From Novosphingobium jiangmenense (GTDB lineage: Bacteria; Pseudomonadota; Alphaproteobacteria; Sphingomonadales; Sphingomonadaceae), in assembly GCF_015694345.1 (NCBI RefSeq), contig NZ_JADQDC010000003.1:124001-188000 (forward strand): a stretch of DNA of 64,000 nucleotides. The letters run 5' to 3'. Position 1 is the stretch's first letter; each line of letters begins with the position of its first letter. The notes beneath the pieces are model-generated. The model was not told the origin of the DNA, ran no database searches, and saw only the letters and a program-made list of their open reading frames with translations. Shown here piece by piece: positions 1 through 8,554 of the stretch. A program made the position numbers and the translations under genes.

Positions 1-2
1 CG

Positions 3-308
3 GCGTTCGTCAAGGCCCTGAACGTTCAGATCATCGCCCTTACAGGACCCGCGGATGTCATCCATCGGGTGACTGACAATGCGGGCGTGTTCGTTCAGGT
101 TATCGAACAGGAAGGCAAGGAGGCCCGGATAGAGCACACGACCAGTGCGTTCATCTATAACCGGAACGGGGACTTTTCGGATGCCATCATCCCCGAAGAC
201 GATGACCGCACGGCCTTGCGCAAGCTGCAAGAGGCGGTGGGCGCCGCCCCCCGCGCGGCAGCGTCGGCTGCACCTGCCAGAACTACGGATCAGGCTGCGG
301 GTCGGTAG
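3..308 (+). CDS. SCO1/SenC family protein, C-terminal fragment
   Basis: The reading frame is open from the window edge to TAG at 306-308, so the gene starts outside. About 101 residues are visible. The stretch ALNVQIIALTGP followed by EHTTSAFIYNRNGDF resembles the C-terminal part of Sco thioredoxin-fold proteins, where a conserved His precedes an S-A-F-I-Y strand. Sco proteins deliver copper to the CuA site of cytochrome oxidase. The upstream CxxxC copper motif would lie outside the window, so function rests on this fragment alone. A GTG at 69 is an internal codon, not a convincing start. The last 19 bases overlap the convergent cupin gene. Confidence 0.6.
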   Translation, partial: AFVKALNVQIIALTGPADVIHRVTDNAGVFVQVIEQEGKEARIEHTTSAFIYNRNGDFSDAIIPEDDDRTALRKLQEAVGAAPRAAASAAPARTTDQAAGR

Positions 309-1009
309 ATCGCATAAACCTTCTTGACGTGAACCGTGCTTTCCCACGAGCAGCTGGCGCCTTGCTCCACCAGGAATACGTCACCCTTGCGGAAGGTTTT
401 CTCGCGCCCCGCTTCATCGACGAACGTCACCGCGCCTTCGAGTAGGTGCATCAGCTCGTGGTGCCCATAGCGCATCGGAAGGCGATGGTACGGGCTCGAA
501 TCCCAGGTGCCGCAGACGAACTCGCCGTTCGCGGACCTGAAGTCGGTGAAGTTCCGGCATGAAGGCGTCGGTCCGACGAGCAATTCGGCCAGAGGAGCGC
601 CGGAGGGAGCAAGCGGCGCAGACAAATCGACAGGCGTAATGCCAGCTGCTTCCGAAGCCGGCCCGGCGCAGGTCATCGTTACCACCGTCGTCCCCGTCTG
701 CGCCGACCAATCGAACGCTCGTCCGGCGGGGAGCACGCAACTTGCCCCTTCCGGTACCTGAACGACCTTGCCTTCCCCGGTGAGTTCAAGGCTGCCGGTC
801 AGGACATGGACGAATTCGTCCGCGGTCTGCGGGACTTGGGTGCCGCTGCCTGCGAGACGCAACACCCCGACCGTGACCGCTCCTTCAGGCAATGGAAGAT
901 CGATCCGGTTCGCCGTCCAGGCCTGCGGTTCTGAGCCCGCAGGGGAGGGATTCGCAGCGGCAAATTCGCGCAAGTCGTGGAAGGTTCGGATGCCGGTTAT
1001 CGCGTTCAT
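290..1009 (-). CDS. double-cupin protein
   Basis: 239 residues with two cupin folds. The first (about 30-130) contains TADEFVHVLTGSLELTGEG; the second (about 145-237) contains GHHELMHLLEGAVTFVDEAG followed by FRKGDVFLVEQGA. This layout resembles bicupins of the cupin_3/ureidoglycine aminohydrolase-like group, cytosolic with no signal peptide. His and Glu ligands are visible in the second domain (HHELMH), while the first is poorer in ligands. The substrate cannot be named from sequence. The gene is monocistronic, converges on the Sco-like gene and is preceded by a 165-bp gap that must hold its promoter. Confidence 0.7.
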   Translation of the reverse strand: MNAITGIRTFHDLREFAAANPSPAGSEPQAWTANRIDLPLPEGAVTVGVLRLAGSGTQVPQTADEFVHVLTGSLELTGEGKVVQVPEGASCVLPAGRAFDWSAQTGTTVVTMTCAGPASEAAGITPVDLSAPLAPSGAPLAELLVGPTPSCRNFTDFRSANGEFVCGTWDSSPYHRLPMRYGHHELMHLLEGAVTFVDEAGREKTFRKGDVFLVEQGASCSWESTVHVKKVYAIYRPAA

Positions 1010-1174
1010 ACATGCCCTGGATCAGAATGCTGTGAACCAAGCATAGCGAGGAAGGGCAACGGGTTCTGGCTATCACGCGGCCGGTGCGGCAGGTTCGACC
1101 GTCACCGGCCGGCCGTGCGGCACACTTTACCGACCCGGCCAGTAACGGTTCGACTGCCTCCTTAGCTCCTGACC

Positions 1175-2203
1175 CTAAAGGACCAGAGCCGCGTTGCCGG
1201 CCTCGGCAAAGTACTGTGCCATGGAGTCTGCCGCCTTGTCCGACAGTGCGATGAACGCCCTGCGGCGATCGGTTGCGTCCTCGGCACGACAGAGCAGGCC
1301 GGTCTCGGTCATCTGGCTGATCCACCGCAGCGCAGTCGTCGGCGGCACGCCCGAAGCGATGCACAGCGATGTAACCGAGACGCGCTTGTGCTCTGCCCGC
1401 GCTGCGGTGAGATCCAGCAGCATGTCCCACGCGGGGTCGGCGAAGAGATCACCTTCGAAGAAGCGCGCGCGCAATTGCCTTTGGCGGATGATCTTCCGAA
1501 CCAGCCGGGGATCGGGAAGTGGCGCGCGGTTGCGCGCAGGAATGCGCGGTGCGCAATCCCGGTCACCGGTTGCGTCAAACGAAAAGGCCGAGGCTTCTAC
1601 CCGTGCACTGCCGTCGGGCGTACCCGACAGGGATTCCAGCCGTTGCGCGATTTCGCTGACCTGCTGGGTCAGCCGCAGCAGGGACATGCGGTCATTGTCG
1701 GACAATTCCCGAACACGCCCGCCGCGTGCGGCGAGATGGGGGGAGGACAGGAGATGTCCCAACGCTACGACACGGTCCGCCCTGCCGGGATTGACCAGGA
1801 TTTGTGCATTCGACTGGTCGAGGCAGCCGAAGACGTCGTCGAGGGAGCCGACACTGGTCGAGACGATCATCATCGCGCCTGTACGCGCAACGGACTGATC
1901 GAGTTGTGCCAGTGCAGCCAGATCTGCGCCTTCCAGCATCGGGCAATCGACGAGGACAATGTCGCCCAGCGGAGGTCCGTCGTCCGCTTCGATGATCCGC
2001 TCGAGCCCGGAACTCTGCGCGACGCGGAGGCCTGCAGCGGTGGCATCCTCGGCCATTTCCATTCTGACATAGGCGCGATCCGCCAGCACCGTCACCGAAA
2101 GAGGGGCGCAAGGACTGATCCAGGCGACATCGCCTCCCGTCGTCACGTCATCGAAGAAATCGGGGGCGGTACCGGGTGTGGTGTCAGCTTGGACCAATGT
2201 CAT
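1175..2203 (-). CDS. MarR-type winged-helix protein with N-terminal receiver-like region
   Basis: 342 residues. The C-terminal ~110 residues (LFADPAWDMLLDLTAARAE, then VSVTSLCIASGVPPTTALRW and a wing around DRRRAFIAL) form a MarR-like winged helix-turn-helix. Residues 30-165 look like an alpha/beta Rossmann or receiver-like domain: DIVLVDCP, then MMIVSTSVGSLDDVFGCLD and ILVNPGRADRVVALG. The acidic pocket of true receivers is not clearly present, so phosphorylation is doubtful. A coiled stretch around 170-195 (RMSLLRLTQQVSEIAQRLES) may dimerise. It is probably a DNA-binding regulator; its target is unknown. ATG start at 2203. Confidence 0.65.
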   Translation of the reverse strand: MTLVQADTTPGTAPDFFDDVTTGGDVAWISPCAPLSVTVLADRAYVRMEMAEDATAAGLRVAQSSGLERIIEADDGPPLGDIVLVDCPMLEGADLAALAQLDQSVARTGAMMIVSTSVGSLDDVFGCLDQSNAQILVNPGRADRVVALGHLLSSPHLAARGGRVRELSDNDRMSLLRLTQQVSEIAQRLESLSGTPDGSARVEASAFSFDATGDRDCAPRIPARNRAPLPDPRLVRKIIRQRQLRARFFEGDLFADPAWDMLLDLTAARAEHKRVSVTSLCIASGVPPTTALRWISQMTETGLLCRAEDATDRRRAFIALSDKAADSMAQYFAEAGNAALVL

Positions 2204-2289
2204 CGCGTTTGCCCTCAGTAGGAAACCTTAGTGAGAACATCAGTGGAACAAACTGCCGCACGGTCAAGCAAGACTATCTCGGATTTGGA

Positions 2290-2787
2290 TCAAGGTACGA
2301 TCTCAACCGGGGTGCCATCTGGCACAAGTTGCCATATTTCTTCGATTTCTTCATTGGCGAGGGCAATGCACCCGGCCGTCCAGTCACCGGCGATACGTCC
2401 GGTATCGAGGAAGTTGGGTTGTCCGTGGATGAAAATCTCCCCTCCGGGTGACCTTCCCAGCGATTCGGCATGAGCGCGTTCCTGCTTGTTCGGGTAGGTA
2501 ATGTGGAGTGACAGGTGGTAGGCGCTCGACGGGTTGCCGTAGTCAATGACGTAGCGGCCTTCGGGCGTGCGGCCATCGCCCTCGAACTGCTTGGCTCCGA
2601 CGGGCTGGCTGCCAAGCTGAATGCCGCCGTATGCCCTGCTGACGTGCCCGGATTCGTCCAGCAACAACAGCCGTCGGGCAGCTTTCTCCACGCGGACCGA
2701 AGCGATCGCCGAGGCTTCGGTTGATGGTTCCGCCGCAGCATCGCCCGCCATCATCAGGGCGAGGGGCAGGAGCGCTGATCGGATCAT
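2290..2787 (-). CDS. L,D-transpeptidase (YkuD domain, YafK-like)
   Basis: 165 residues: an N-terminal signal peptide (about 1-19, cleavage near GDAAAE) followed by a single YkuD catalytic domain. The active-site block is visible as IFIHGQ (His121) and DWTAGCIAL (Cys140), the H...GC arrangement of L,D-transpeptidases. Its size and the YGGIQLGSQPVGAKQFEGDG segment match the YafK subgroup. It acts in the periplasm on peptidoglycan, either cross-linking or attaching/releasing proteins, and the sequence does not distinguish these. It is transcribed divergently from the Slam-like gene across a 107-bp gap. Confidence 0.85.
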   Translation of the reverse strand: MIRSALLPLALMMAGDAAAEPSTEASAIASVRVEKAARRLLLLDESGHVSRAYGGIQLGSQPVGAKQFEGDGRTPEGRYVIDYGNPSSAYHLSLHITYPNKQERAHAESLGRSPGGEIFIHGQPNFLDTGRIAGDWTAGCIALANEEIEEIWQLVPDGTPVEIVP

Positions 2788-2894
2788 TTGGTCAACCTAT
2801 CGACGAGAGGCGCGGGAGGCGAGAGCCGAAGCGGGCCAATCGCGGCTTGCGCCCGAACGAGTCCTAACCGATAGTTAGCATCAGTGGGGGTGAC

Positions 2895-4232
2895 GTGCTG
2901 TTGCTGGCGATGCTGAGTGTTGTCTGGGAGCCGTCCGCCCAGCAATCTGCTGGTGGAAGCGGGACATCGGGTACGCCCGAGGCCGCTCCGATCCAGTTGA
3001 CCGCAGCACAGTTGTTCCAGTTTGCCGACGCTGCTCGCGATGCGGGAGACTATGCCGCCGCCGAAGCCGCCTACCGGGCCTTGGCGGGCAACCCGGATAT
3101 CGAGCTGAGAACCGAGGCACGCTTCCGTCTTGCGCTCATGCTGGCCGACCGGATGCAGCGCCCGCGCGATGCGGCGGTGGAACTGCGTCGCATCCTTGAT
3201 GAAAAGCCCGACGTTGCCCGCGTCCGGCTGGAACTGGCCCGGATGGATGCCATGCTCGGGCGACTTGGTGCTGCCGAGCGGGAGTTCCGTGCGGCACAGG
3301 CGTCAGGGCAATTGCCTCCGGATGTCGAGCGAGCCGTGCGCTTCTATGCATCCGCTCTGGCAGCGGCAAAACCGCTTGGTGGAAGTCTCGAGCTGGCGCT
3401 TGCACCTGACAGCAACATCAACCGTGCCACCCGGGCTGATACCTTGGGAACGGTGATCGGCGATTTCACGCTGAGCGATGATGCGAAGGCACAGTCAGGC
3501 CTTGGTCTTTCTGTGCGCGCGCAAGGGTATGTCCGGTTGCCGATCGGCTCCAAGGCGCGAATGCTCGGCCGCATTTCCGGAAGCGGCGACTTCTACCGTA
3601 CGGGCCAGTTCGACGATTATGCGCTTGCGCTGCAGCTGGGGCCGGAGTTCCAATCCGGCGCAGACCGGGTCACGCTTTCGGGTGGTCCATCCTGGCGCTG
3701 GTTCGGGCAAAAGGCGTTCAGCCGTGGCTGGGGCGCATCTGCGGTTTATCAGCATCCCATGGGGAAGCGCACGCAACTGCGGACGGAAGCGGCGCTGTCG
3801 AGGCTCGACAATCAGCGCAACGATCTGCAGGATTCGACGATCTACGCCGGCGCCCTTGGTATTGATCGCGCATTCAGCGCCCGCTTCGGAGGCGGGGGGC
3901 AAATCCGCCTCAGCCGGACCGCTGCGCGCGATCCGGGCTGGTCAGACTGGACGGGCGGTGGGTCGGCCTACCTGTTCCGGGAGATCGGGCGGACGACTCT
4001 TGTGCTCGACGGCAGCTATGCCCGTCTCGAGGCCGACGAACGTCTGTTCCTTTATCCAAGGAAGCGTGTGGACGACCGGTTCGCCGTGGGATTGTCCGCA
4101 ACGTTTCGCGCTATCCAGTGGAAGGGCATTGCCCCTTTTCTGCGCCTGCGGGCCGAGCGCAACCGATCGACAGTAGGGATTTTCGATTTCAGTCGCCGGG
4201 CGGCGGAAGTCGGGCTGACTTCGGCCTTCTGA
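2895..4232 (+). CDS. Slam-like surface lipoprotein assembly modifier
   Basis: 445 residues from a GTG at 2895 preceded by GGGGG; the frame has no upstream ATG after the stop at 2865. A short hydrophobic leader ends near residue 15. Residues ~33-135 contain TPR-like helices (LFQFADAARDAGDYAAAEAAYRAL is split here into FADAARDAGDYAAAEAAYRA). From about 165 to the C-terminal Phe the sequence is beta-rich. It opens with SLELALAPDSNINRAT, which matches the start of the DUF560 barrel of Slam proteins. Slam proteins carry lipoproteins across the outer membrane to the cell surface. The next gene, 18 bp downstream, encodes a lipoprotein with TbpB-like segments, which strongly supports the call. Confidence 0.75.
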   Translation: MLLLAMLSVVWEPSAQQSAGGSGTSGTPEAAPIQLTAAQLFQFADAARDAGDYAAAEAAYRALAGNPDIELRTEARFRLALMLADRMQRPRDAAVELRRILDEKPDVARVRLELARMDAMLGRLGAAEREFRAAQASGQLPPDVERAVRFYASALAAAKPLGGSLELALAPDSNINRATRADTLGTVIGDFTLSDDAKAQSGLGLSVRAQGYVRLPIGSKARMLGRISGSGDFYRTGQFDDYALALQLGPEFQSGADRVTLSGGPSWRWFGQKAFSRGWGASAVYQHPMGKRTQLRTEAALSRLDNQRNDLQDSTIYAGALGIDRAFSARFGGGGQIRLSRTAARDPGWSDWTGGGSAYLFREIGRTTLVLDGSYARLEADERLFLYPRKRVDDRFAVGLSATFRAIQWKGIAPFLRLRAERNRSTVGIFDFSRRAAEVGLTSAF

Positions 4233-4250
4233 GAAGGAAAGGGAGAGGGA

Positions 4251-6887
4251 ATGATTGATCATCGTCGCAGGGCGGCCGCCGCATCGGTCCTGACCATTGC
4301 GCTCATGCTCGCAGCTTGCGGTGGGGGTGGCGGCGTCAGCAGCACACCGGCGCCGGTGCCGACTCCCACTCCGACCCCAAGCCCCACGCCAACTCCGACA
4401 CCCACACCTACGCCAACTCCGACGCCAACACCCACACCTACGCCAACCCCAACTCCGACGCCCACGCCAACTCCAACCGCGAACACCAGCCTGGTGGCAC
4501 CGCTGGTAAGCGAGAGCTTCAAGAACGTCGCATCCGTCGGGACGATCAGTGTTCCGACGAGCGGTGCGGCGGTCAGCACTTCGGCCTCGGCATTGACGCT
4601 GACGGTTTCGTATAATGCAACCAGCCAGTCGTGGACGGTCTCCGACGGCACGCGCAGCCGCACGTTCGGCCCGGGCGATATCGACGCGACCCAGTCCAAC
4701 AGCGCGATCACGACCTACAAGGTCGTATCCGGCAACACGACCGAGTTTCTTTCGCTGACCACTACCGGAACGGCTGCGGGGCAGACTCGCTATGTCGGAG
4801 CCGGGATCTGGCAGCGGCAGGTCAACGGCACCGGGACCATCGACGGCCGCATCTCGGCCTTTGCCTATGGCGTTCAGACCCCGAACGCCTCGTTGCCCCG
4901 GACCGGCGCAGCCAGCTTCGACGTCAAATTGCTTGGCGCGCGCACTTTCAGCACCAACATCTATGCGCTCGGCGGTACGGGCAAGCTTTCGGTCGACTTC
5001 CTGTCCGGTGGCATTGCGGGCAAGGGTTTCTATGACGAGACCGACGTGCAGACCAACGTAACTGCGCGCGGCTACAACTGGAGCGCATTCGCCCTGTTGT
5101 CCAAGAGCGCGAACAGCTTTCTCGGGCAACTGACTTTGGGCAGTGCCGGCACAGGCGAACTGCATGGCACGTTCTTCGGCCCCAATGCCGAGGAAGTCGG
5201 CGCAGCCTTCTCGCAGAATCCCAATTCCGACGTGGCGGCAACCGGCGTGATCTATGGCGCGCGCGGTACGACCCCAGTCAATACTTCGACCAGCCTCGAT
5301 ACTCCTGCCACCGACCAATTCTACCAGCCGCTCAGCGCTTCGGCCAAGGGAACGCTGGACGGCGCTGGCAACCTTTCCTCGGTCGCCGCAGGCAGCGGAC
5401 TTTCCTCAGTCCATCAGGGCGAGAACGGATCTCCGCTGGTGTTCTATGGCACCGACGGCAGGATCATGTGGCAACCGACGAGGGCGTCCAACGTCAGCCT
5501 GTCATATGAGTTCTATACCTCAGGCGATTACCTGCGCGCCGGCATCCTCACCGATCGCCGCTCGAGCGTCGGCCAGATCGACGCCTTCGTCTACGGCTTC
5601 CCAACGACCAACGCGGCCACGCCGCGCACCGGATCTGCCGCCTTCAACGTGTTCCTCAACGGCGGGATCATGGCCAATGGCGCGAAGATCCAGGGCGTGA
5701 ACGGCAATGGCAGCATCAACGTCAACTTCCAGTCGGGCGCGATTTCGACGCTCGGTGCCTATACCGTCGGTAATGCCATTCCGGGAACCGGCGCGGGCCT
5801 GCCGGGCACGCAGTCCGATTCCGGCAACTGGAGCGGCAGTGGAACGCTCTCTGCCAGCGCCAATGCCTTCACCGGCAACATCGCCTTCGATGGCTCCACC
5901 GACTACAGCGGCACCCTGACCGGCAAGCTCTTCGGCCCCGCAGCCGAACAGGTTGGCGCGGTGGTCCAGGCGAGCAGCGCCGCCGGGGCTGTCATGGCAG
6001 CAACGCTTGCGGGCGGGCGCGGATCGGACAGCACGGCTTCACAGAGCGGCCTTGCCGGGCTGACGACGACGACCGTGCTCAACGGCAGCGATGCCCAGTA
6101 TTACTTCACCCCGAGCCTGAGCCCTGCGGAGCAGGCCCTGCTCGACAGCAATATCGAGGTTACCTACAATCCGACCGACAAGTCCTATGTCCTGACTTCG
6201 AAAACGACGGGGGTGAACTTCGGTGGTGCTGCCCAGCTCTCGCAGACGCTGGCCGCTGCCGACCTGAAGACTGCGGAAAGCAGCAGCACGTTCGATGTCT
6301 ATCGCGGTGCGGACTATACGGCACGAGTCTTCAAATTCGGCAGTGGCAACCCCTCGATCGCGCTGACCTACGCCAGCTTCGCTGAAGTTGTCAGAACCGA
6401 TACGGTCGACGGGCGACAGGTCACCACGCACTACTACGTGCCTTTTGGTGGACTGACGCCGAGCTTCCAGATTCCACGTACCGGCTCGGCAACCTACTCT
6501 GGCGTGGTCTACGGCTATGGCCGGAACGGTGCGACCCAGCGGGAGGCTTCGCTTTCGGGCACAAGCACGTTTACCGCTGACTTCGCTGCGGGCACGGGTA
6601 GTGCTGTACTGGCGCTGACGGCTACCGATGTCAGCAACAACGCGGCCTCAAGCCTTGGCAGCTTCACCTACAGCGGTTCGCTGGCGGGCAATTGCCCGGG
6701 TTGTGGCGTCGGCAACACGTTCTCCTTGCGGGGTAGCGGTACCGATGTTCTCAGCACCAGCTTCCTCAACGGCATGTTCTTCGGCGCCAATGCAGCCGAA
6801 TGGGGAGGATCATTCCTGCTGCAACTGAGTCCGCTGGGCGGCCAGCAATCGATCTATACAGGTGTGACCGTCGGCAAGAAGAACTGA
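4251..6887 (+). CDS. probable surface-exposed lipoprotein with Pro-Thr linker and TbpB-like repeats
   Basis: 878 residues. The lipobox LMLAAC places the lipidated Cys at residue 23. CGGGGG follows it, like the Gly-rich anchor after the Cys in Slam substrates such as TbpB and NHBA. Residues 37-76 are almost pure Thr-Pro, a rigid spacer. The rest is beta-rich and contains three related segments ending [13 protein letters not shown] (~307), [13 protein letters not shown] (~560) and [13 protein letters not shown] (~842). These resemble the last strand signature of TbpB-type small barrels. It is very probably translocated by the Slam-like protein encoded just upstream. Ligand unknown; no TonB receptor adjoins it. 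A hairpin follows the stop. Confidence 0.7.
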   Translation: MIDHRRRAAAASVLTIALMLAACGGGGGVSSTPAPVPTPTPTPSPTPTPTPTPTPTPTPTPTPTPTPTPTPTPTPTANTSLVAPLVSESFKNVASVGTISVPTSGAAVSTSASALTLTVSYNATSQSWTVSDGTRSRTFGPGDIDATQSNSAITTYKVVSGNTTEFLSLTTTGTAAGQTRYVGAGIWQRQVNGTGTIDGRISAFAYGVQTPNASLPRTGAASFDVKLLGARTFSTNIYALGGTGKLSVDFLSGGIAGKGFYDETDVQTNVTARGYNWSAFALLSKSANSFLGQLTLGSAGTGELHGTFFGPNAEEVGAAFSQNPNSDVAATGVIYGARGTTPVNTSTSLDTPATDQFYQPLSASAKGTLDGAGNLSSVAAGSGLSSVHQGENGSPLVFYGTDGRIMWQPTRASNVSLSYEFYTSGDYLRAGILTDRRSSVGQIDAFVYGFPTTNAATPRTGSAAFNVFLNGGIMANGAKIQGVNGNGSINVNFQSGAISTLGAYTVGNAIPGTGAGLPGTQSDSGNWSGSGTLSASANAFTGNIAFDGSTDYSGTLTGKLFGPAAEQVGAVVQASSAAGAVMAATLAGGRGSDSTASQSGLAGLTTTTVLNGSDAQYYFTPSLSPAEQALLDSNIEVTYNPTDKSYVLTSKTTGVNFGGAAQLSQTLAAADLKTAESSSTFDVYRGADYTARVFKFGSGNPSIALTYASFAEVVRTDTVDGRQVTTHYYVPFGGLTPSFQIPRTGSATYSGVVYGYGRNGATQREASLSGTSTFTADFAAGTGSAVLALTATDVSNNAASSLGSFTYSGSLAGNCPGCGVGNTFSLRGSGTDVLSTSFLNGMFFGANAAEWGGSFLLQLSPLGGQQSIYTGVTVGKKN
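4359..4478 (+). repeat. Pro-Thr coding minisatellite
   Basis: About 20 six-base units encode Thr-Pro dipeptides. Within them a 20-base block (ACACCCACACCTACGCCAAC) occurs at 4398-4417 and 4428-4447, a 30-bp higher-order period. Every unit is a multiple of three, so gain or loss changes linker length without a frameshift. Confidence 0.9.
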
Positions 6888-6893
6888 CGCCTG

Positions 6894-6927
6894 GCAGCCT
6901 CACCATCCGCTTGGACGGTGAGGCTGC
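6894..6927. terminator. hairpin between convergent genes
   Basis: Perfect 11-bp arms GCAGCCTCACC (6894-6904) and GGTGAGGCTGC (6917-6927), with a loop that can pair further (TCC/GGA). It lies between the lipoprotein stop and the purA stop. There is no T-run on either side, so it may be a bidirectional transcript-end hairpin and not a canonical terminator. Confidence 0.55.
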
Positions 6928-6933
6928 GAGTGT

Positions 6934-8223
6934 TCAGTCGACGAAGGGATCGCGCACGAGGATCGTGTCCTCGCGCTCGGGGCTGGTGCTGACCAGCGCG
7001 ACCGGGGTTTCGATCAGTTCCTGCACGCGCTGGATGTACTTGATCGCCTGCGCCGGCAGGTCTGCCCACGAACGCGCGCCGGCGGTGGTGCCAGCCCAGC
7101 CGTCCATTTCCTCGTAGATCGGCTCGACTTCGGCCTGGTCGGCTGCGTGGGCCGGGAAGTAATCCAGCACCTTTCCGCGCAGGCGGTAGCCGGTGCAGAT
7201 CTTCACCTTCTCGAAGCCATCAAGCACGTCGAGCTTGGTCAGCGCGATGCCGGTGACGCCGGAGATCGCGCAGGACTGGCGCACCAGCACGGCGTCGAAC
7301 CAGCCGCAGCGGCGCTTGCGGCCGGTGACCGTGCCGAATTCGTGGCCGCGCTCGCCGAGGCGCTGGCCGACGTCGTCTTCCAGTTCGGTGGGGAAGGGGC
7401 CGGAGCCGACGCGGGTGGTGTAGGCCTTGACGATCCCGAGCACGAAGCCGGTCTGCGAGGGGCCAAGGCCCGAACCCGAAGCTGCCGTGCCCGAGACGGT
7501 GTTCGATGAGGTGACGAACGGATAGGTGCCGTGATCAACGTCGAGCAGTACGCCCTGCGCGCCTTCGAACAGGATGCGCGCGCCGGCCTTGCGCACGGTG
7601 TTGAGCCGCTTCCACACCGGCTGGGCGAACTGGAGCACGTAGGGCGCGATTTCGCGCAGCTCGGCGATCAGCGCTGCGCGATCGACCGGTGGCTGGCCGA
7701 AGCCTGCGCGCAGGGCGTCATGATGGGCGCACAGGCGGTCGAGCTGGGCGTCGAGCGCATCGAGGTGGGCGAGGTCGCAGACGCGGATGGCGCGGCGGCC
7801 GACCTTGTCTTCGTAGGCCGGGCCGATGCCGCGACCGGTCGTGCCGATCTTGCCCGAGCCTGCAGCCTGTTCGCGCAGGCCATCGAGGTCGCGGTGGAGG
7901 GGGAGGATCAGCGGGCAATTGTCGGCAATGGCGAAGTTCTCGGCGTTGATCTCGACGCCCTGGCCGGTGAGCTTCTCGATCTCGGCCTTGAGGGCCCAGG
8001 GATCGAGCACGACGCCGTTGCCGATGATCGACAGCGTGCCGGTGACGATGCCCGAAGGCAGCAGCGAGAGCTTGTAGACCTGATCGCCGACGACGAGGGT
8101 GTGACCGGCGTTGTGTCCGCCCTGGAAGCGGACGACTGCGTCAGCGCGGCTGGCGAGCCAGTCAACGATCTTGCCTTTGCCTTCGTCACCCCACTGGGCG
8201 CCGATCACGGTTACATTGGCCAT
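6934..8223 (-). CDS. purA: adenylosuccinate synthetase
   Basis: 429 residues, the usual family length. The N-terminal [16 protein letters not shown] is the signature GTP/IMP-binding loop, and [22 protein letters not shown] and the terminal FDAVLVR...[14 protein letters not shown] block are family hallmarks. It is a cytosolic enzyme converting IMP plus aspartate to adenylosuccinate with GTP, the first committed step to AMP. It stands alone here, with purM and purN 13 kb away. ATG at 8223; the 5' side runs through a gap that holds a dispersed repeat and tRNA-Gln. Confidence 0.97.
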   Translation of the reverse strand: MANVTVIGAQWGDEGKGKIVDWLASRADAVVRFQGGHNAGHTLVVGDQVYKLSLLPSGIVTGTLSIIGNGVVLDPWALKAEIEKLTGQGVEINAENFAIADNCPLILPLHRDLDGLREQAAGSGKIGTTGRGIGPAYEDKVGRRAIRVCDLAHLDALDAQLDRLCAHHDALRAGFGQPPVDRAALIAELREIAPYVLQFAQPVWKRLNTVRKAGARILFEGAQGVLLDVDHGTYPFVTSSNTVSGTAASGSGLGPSQTGFVLGIVKAYTTRVGSGPFPTELEDDVGQRLGERGHEFGTVTGRKRRCGWFDAVLVRQSCAISGVTGIALTKLDVLDGFEKVKICTGYRLRGKVLDYFPAHAADQAEVEPIYEEMDGWAGTTAGARSWADLPAQAIKYIQRVQELIETPVALVSTSPEREDTILVRDPFVD

Positions 8224-8264
8224 GGATACACTCCTCCACCCTGCCCGGGTGGATCCTCAAGACG

Positions 8265-8291
8265 CCCTTCGACAGGACTCGGCGAAACGGG
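8265..8291. repeat. degenerate copy of CCTTCGACA-type dispersed repeat
   Basis: CCCTTCGACAGGACTCGGCG followed by AAACGGG resembles the intergenic repeat with core TTCGACAGGCTCAGG that I recall as common in sphingomonads. A clearer copy in the opposite orientation lies at 60330-60353. The match is imperfect here. Confidence 0.45.
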
Positions 8292-8401
8292 ATGGATGGG
8301 CGAGGCAACAGCCTCGGATTTCGGTGCGCGCCCTAGGGGCAGACGCAGGCCAAAGTCAAGCGCGGTGCGAAAGGGCCAACCATGTCTTGGGGGATTTCTG
8401 C

Positions 8402-8476
8402 TGGCTGGGGCGGCAGGATTCGAACCTGCGAATGCCGGTACCAAAAACCGGTGCCTTACCACTTGGCGACGCCCCA
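8402..8476 (-). tRNA. tRNA-Gln (anticodon TTG)
   Basis: On the minus strand the acceptor arms TGGGGCG and CGCCCCA pair perfectly, the discriminator is G and CCA is encoded (8404-8402). The anticodon stem CCGGT/ACCGG encloses the loop TTTTGGT with anticodon TTG, and the T-arm carries GGTTCGAATCC. The D-arm CGCCAAGTGGTAAGGC matches bacterial tRNA-Gln. Length is 75 nt with CCA. Confidence 0.96.
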
Positions 8477-8488
8477 GCAGGAGGCGCG

Positions 8489-8516
8489 CTTATAGCGTGG
8501 CTTGCGGGGATGAAAA
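8489..8516 (-). promoter_or_regulatory. candidate tRNA-Gln promoter
   Basis: On the minus strand TTTTCA (8516-8511) is followed by a 16-base spacer and TATAAG (8494-8489), placing initiation a few bases before the tRNA 5' end at 8476. Confidence 0.4.
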
Positions 8517-8554
8517 GGGGTGACCGCACTTGGCAGGCACCCCTTTTGAACAGG

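Noticed and set aside
4359-4478. Possible CRISPR-like repeat array
   Set aside because: Units are 6 bp and in frame with Thr-Pro codons, without unique spacers. It is a coding minisatellite.
3942-5318. A minus-strand frame across the lipoprotein gene, rich in Arg/Gly/Trp opposite the Pro-Thr repeat
   Set aside because: It is the reverse complement of the Pro-Thr repeat and coding strand. No family similarity and no start signal.
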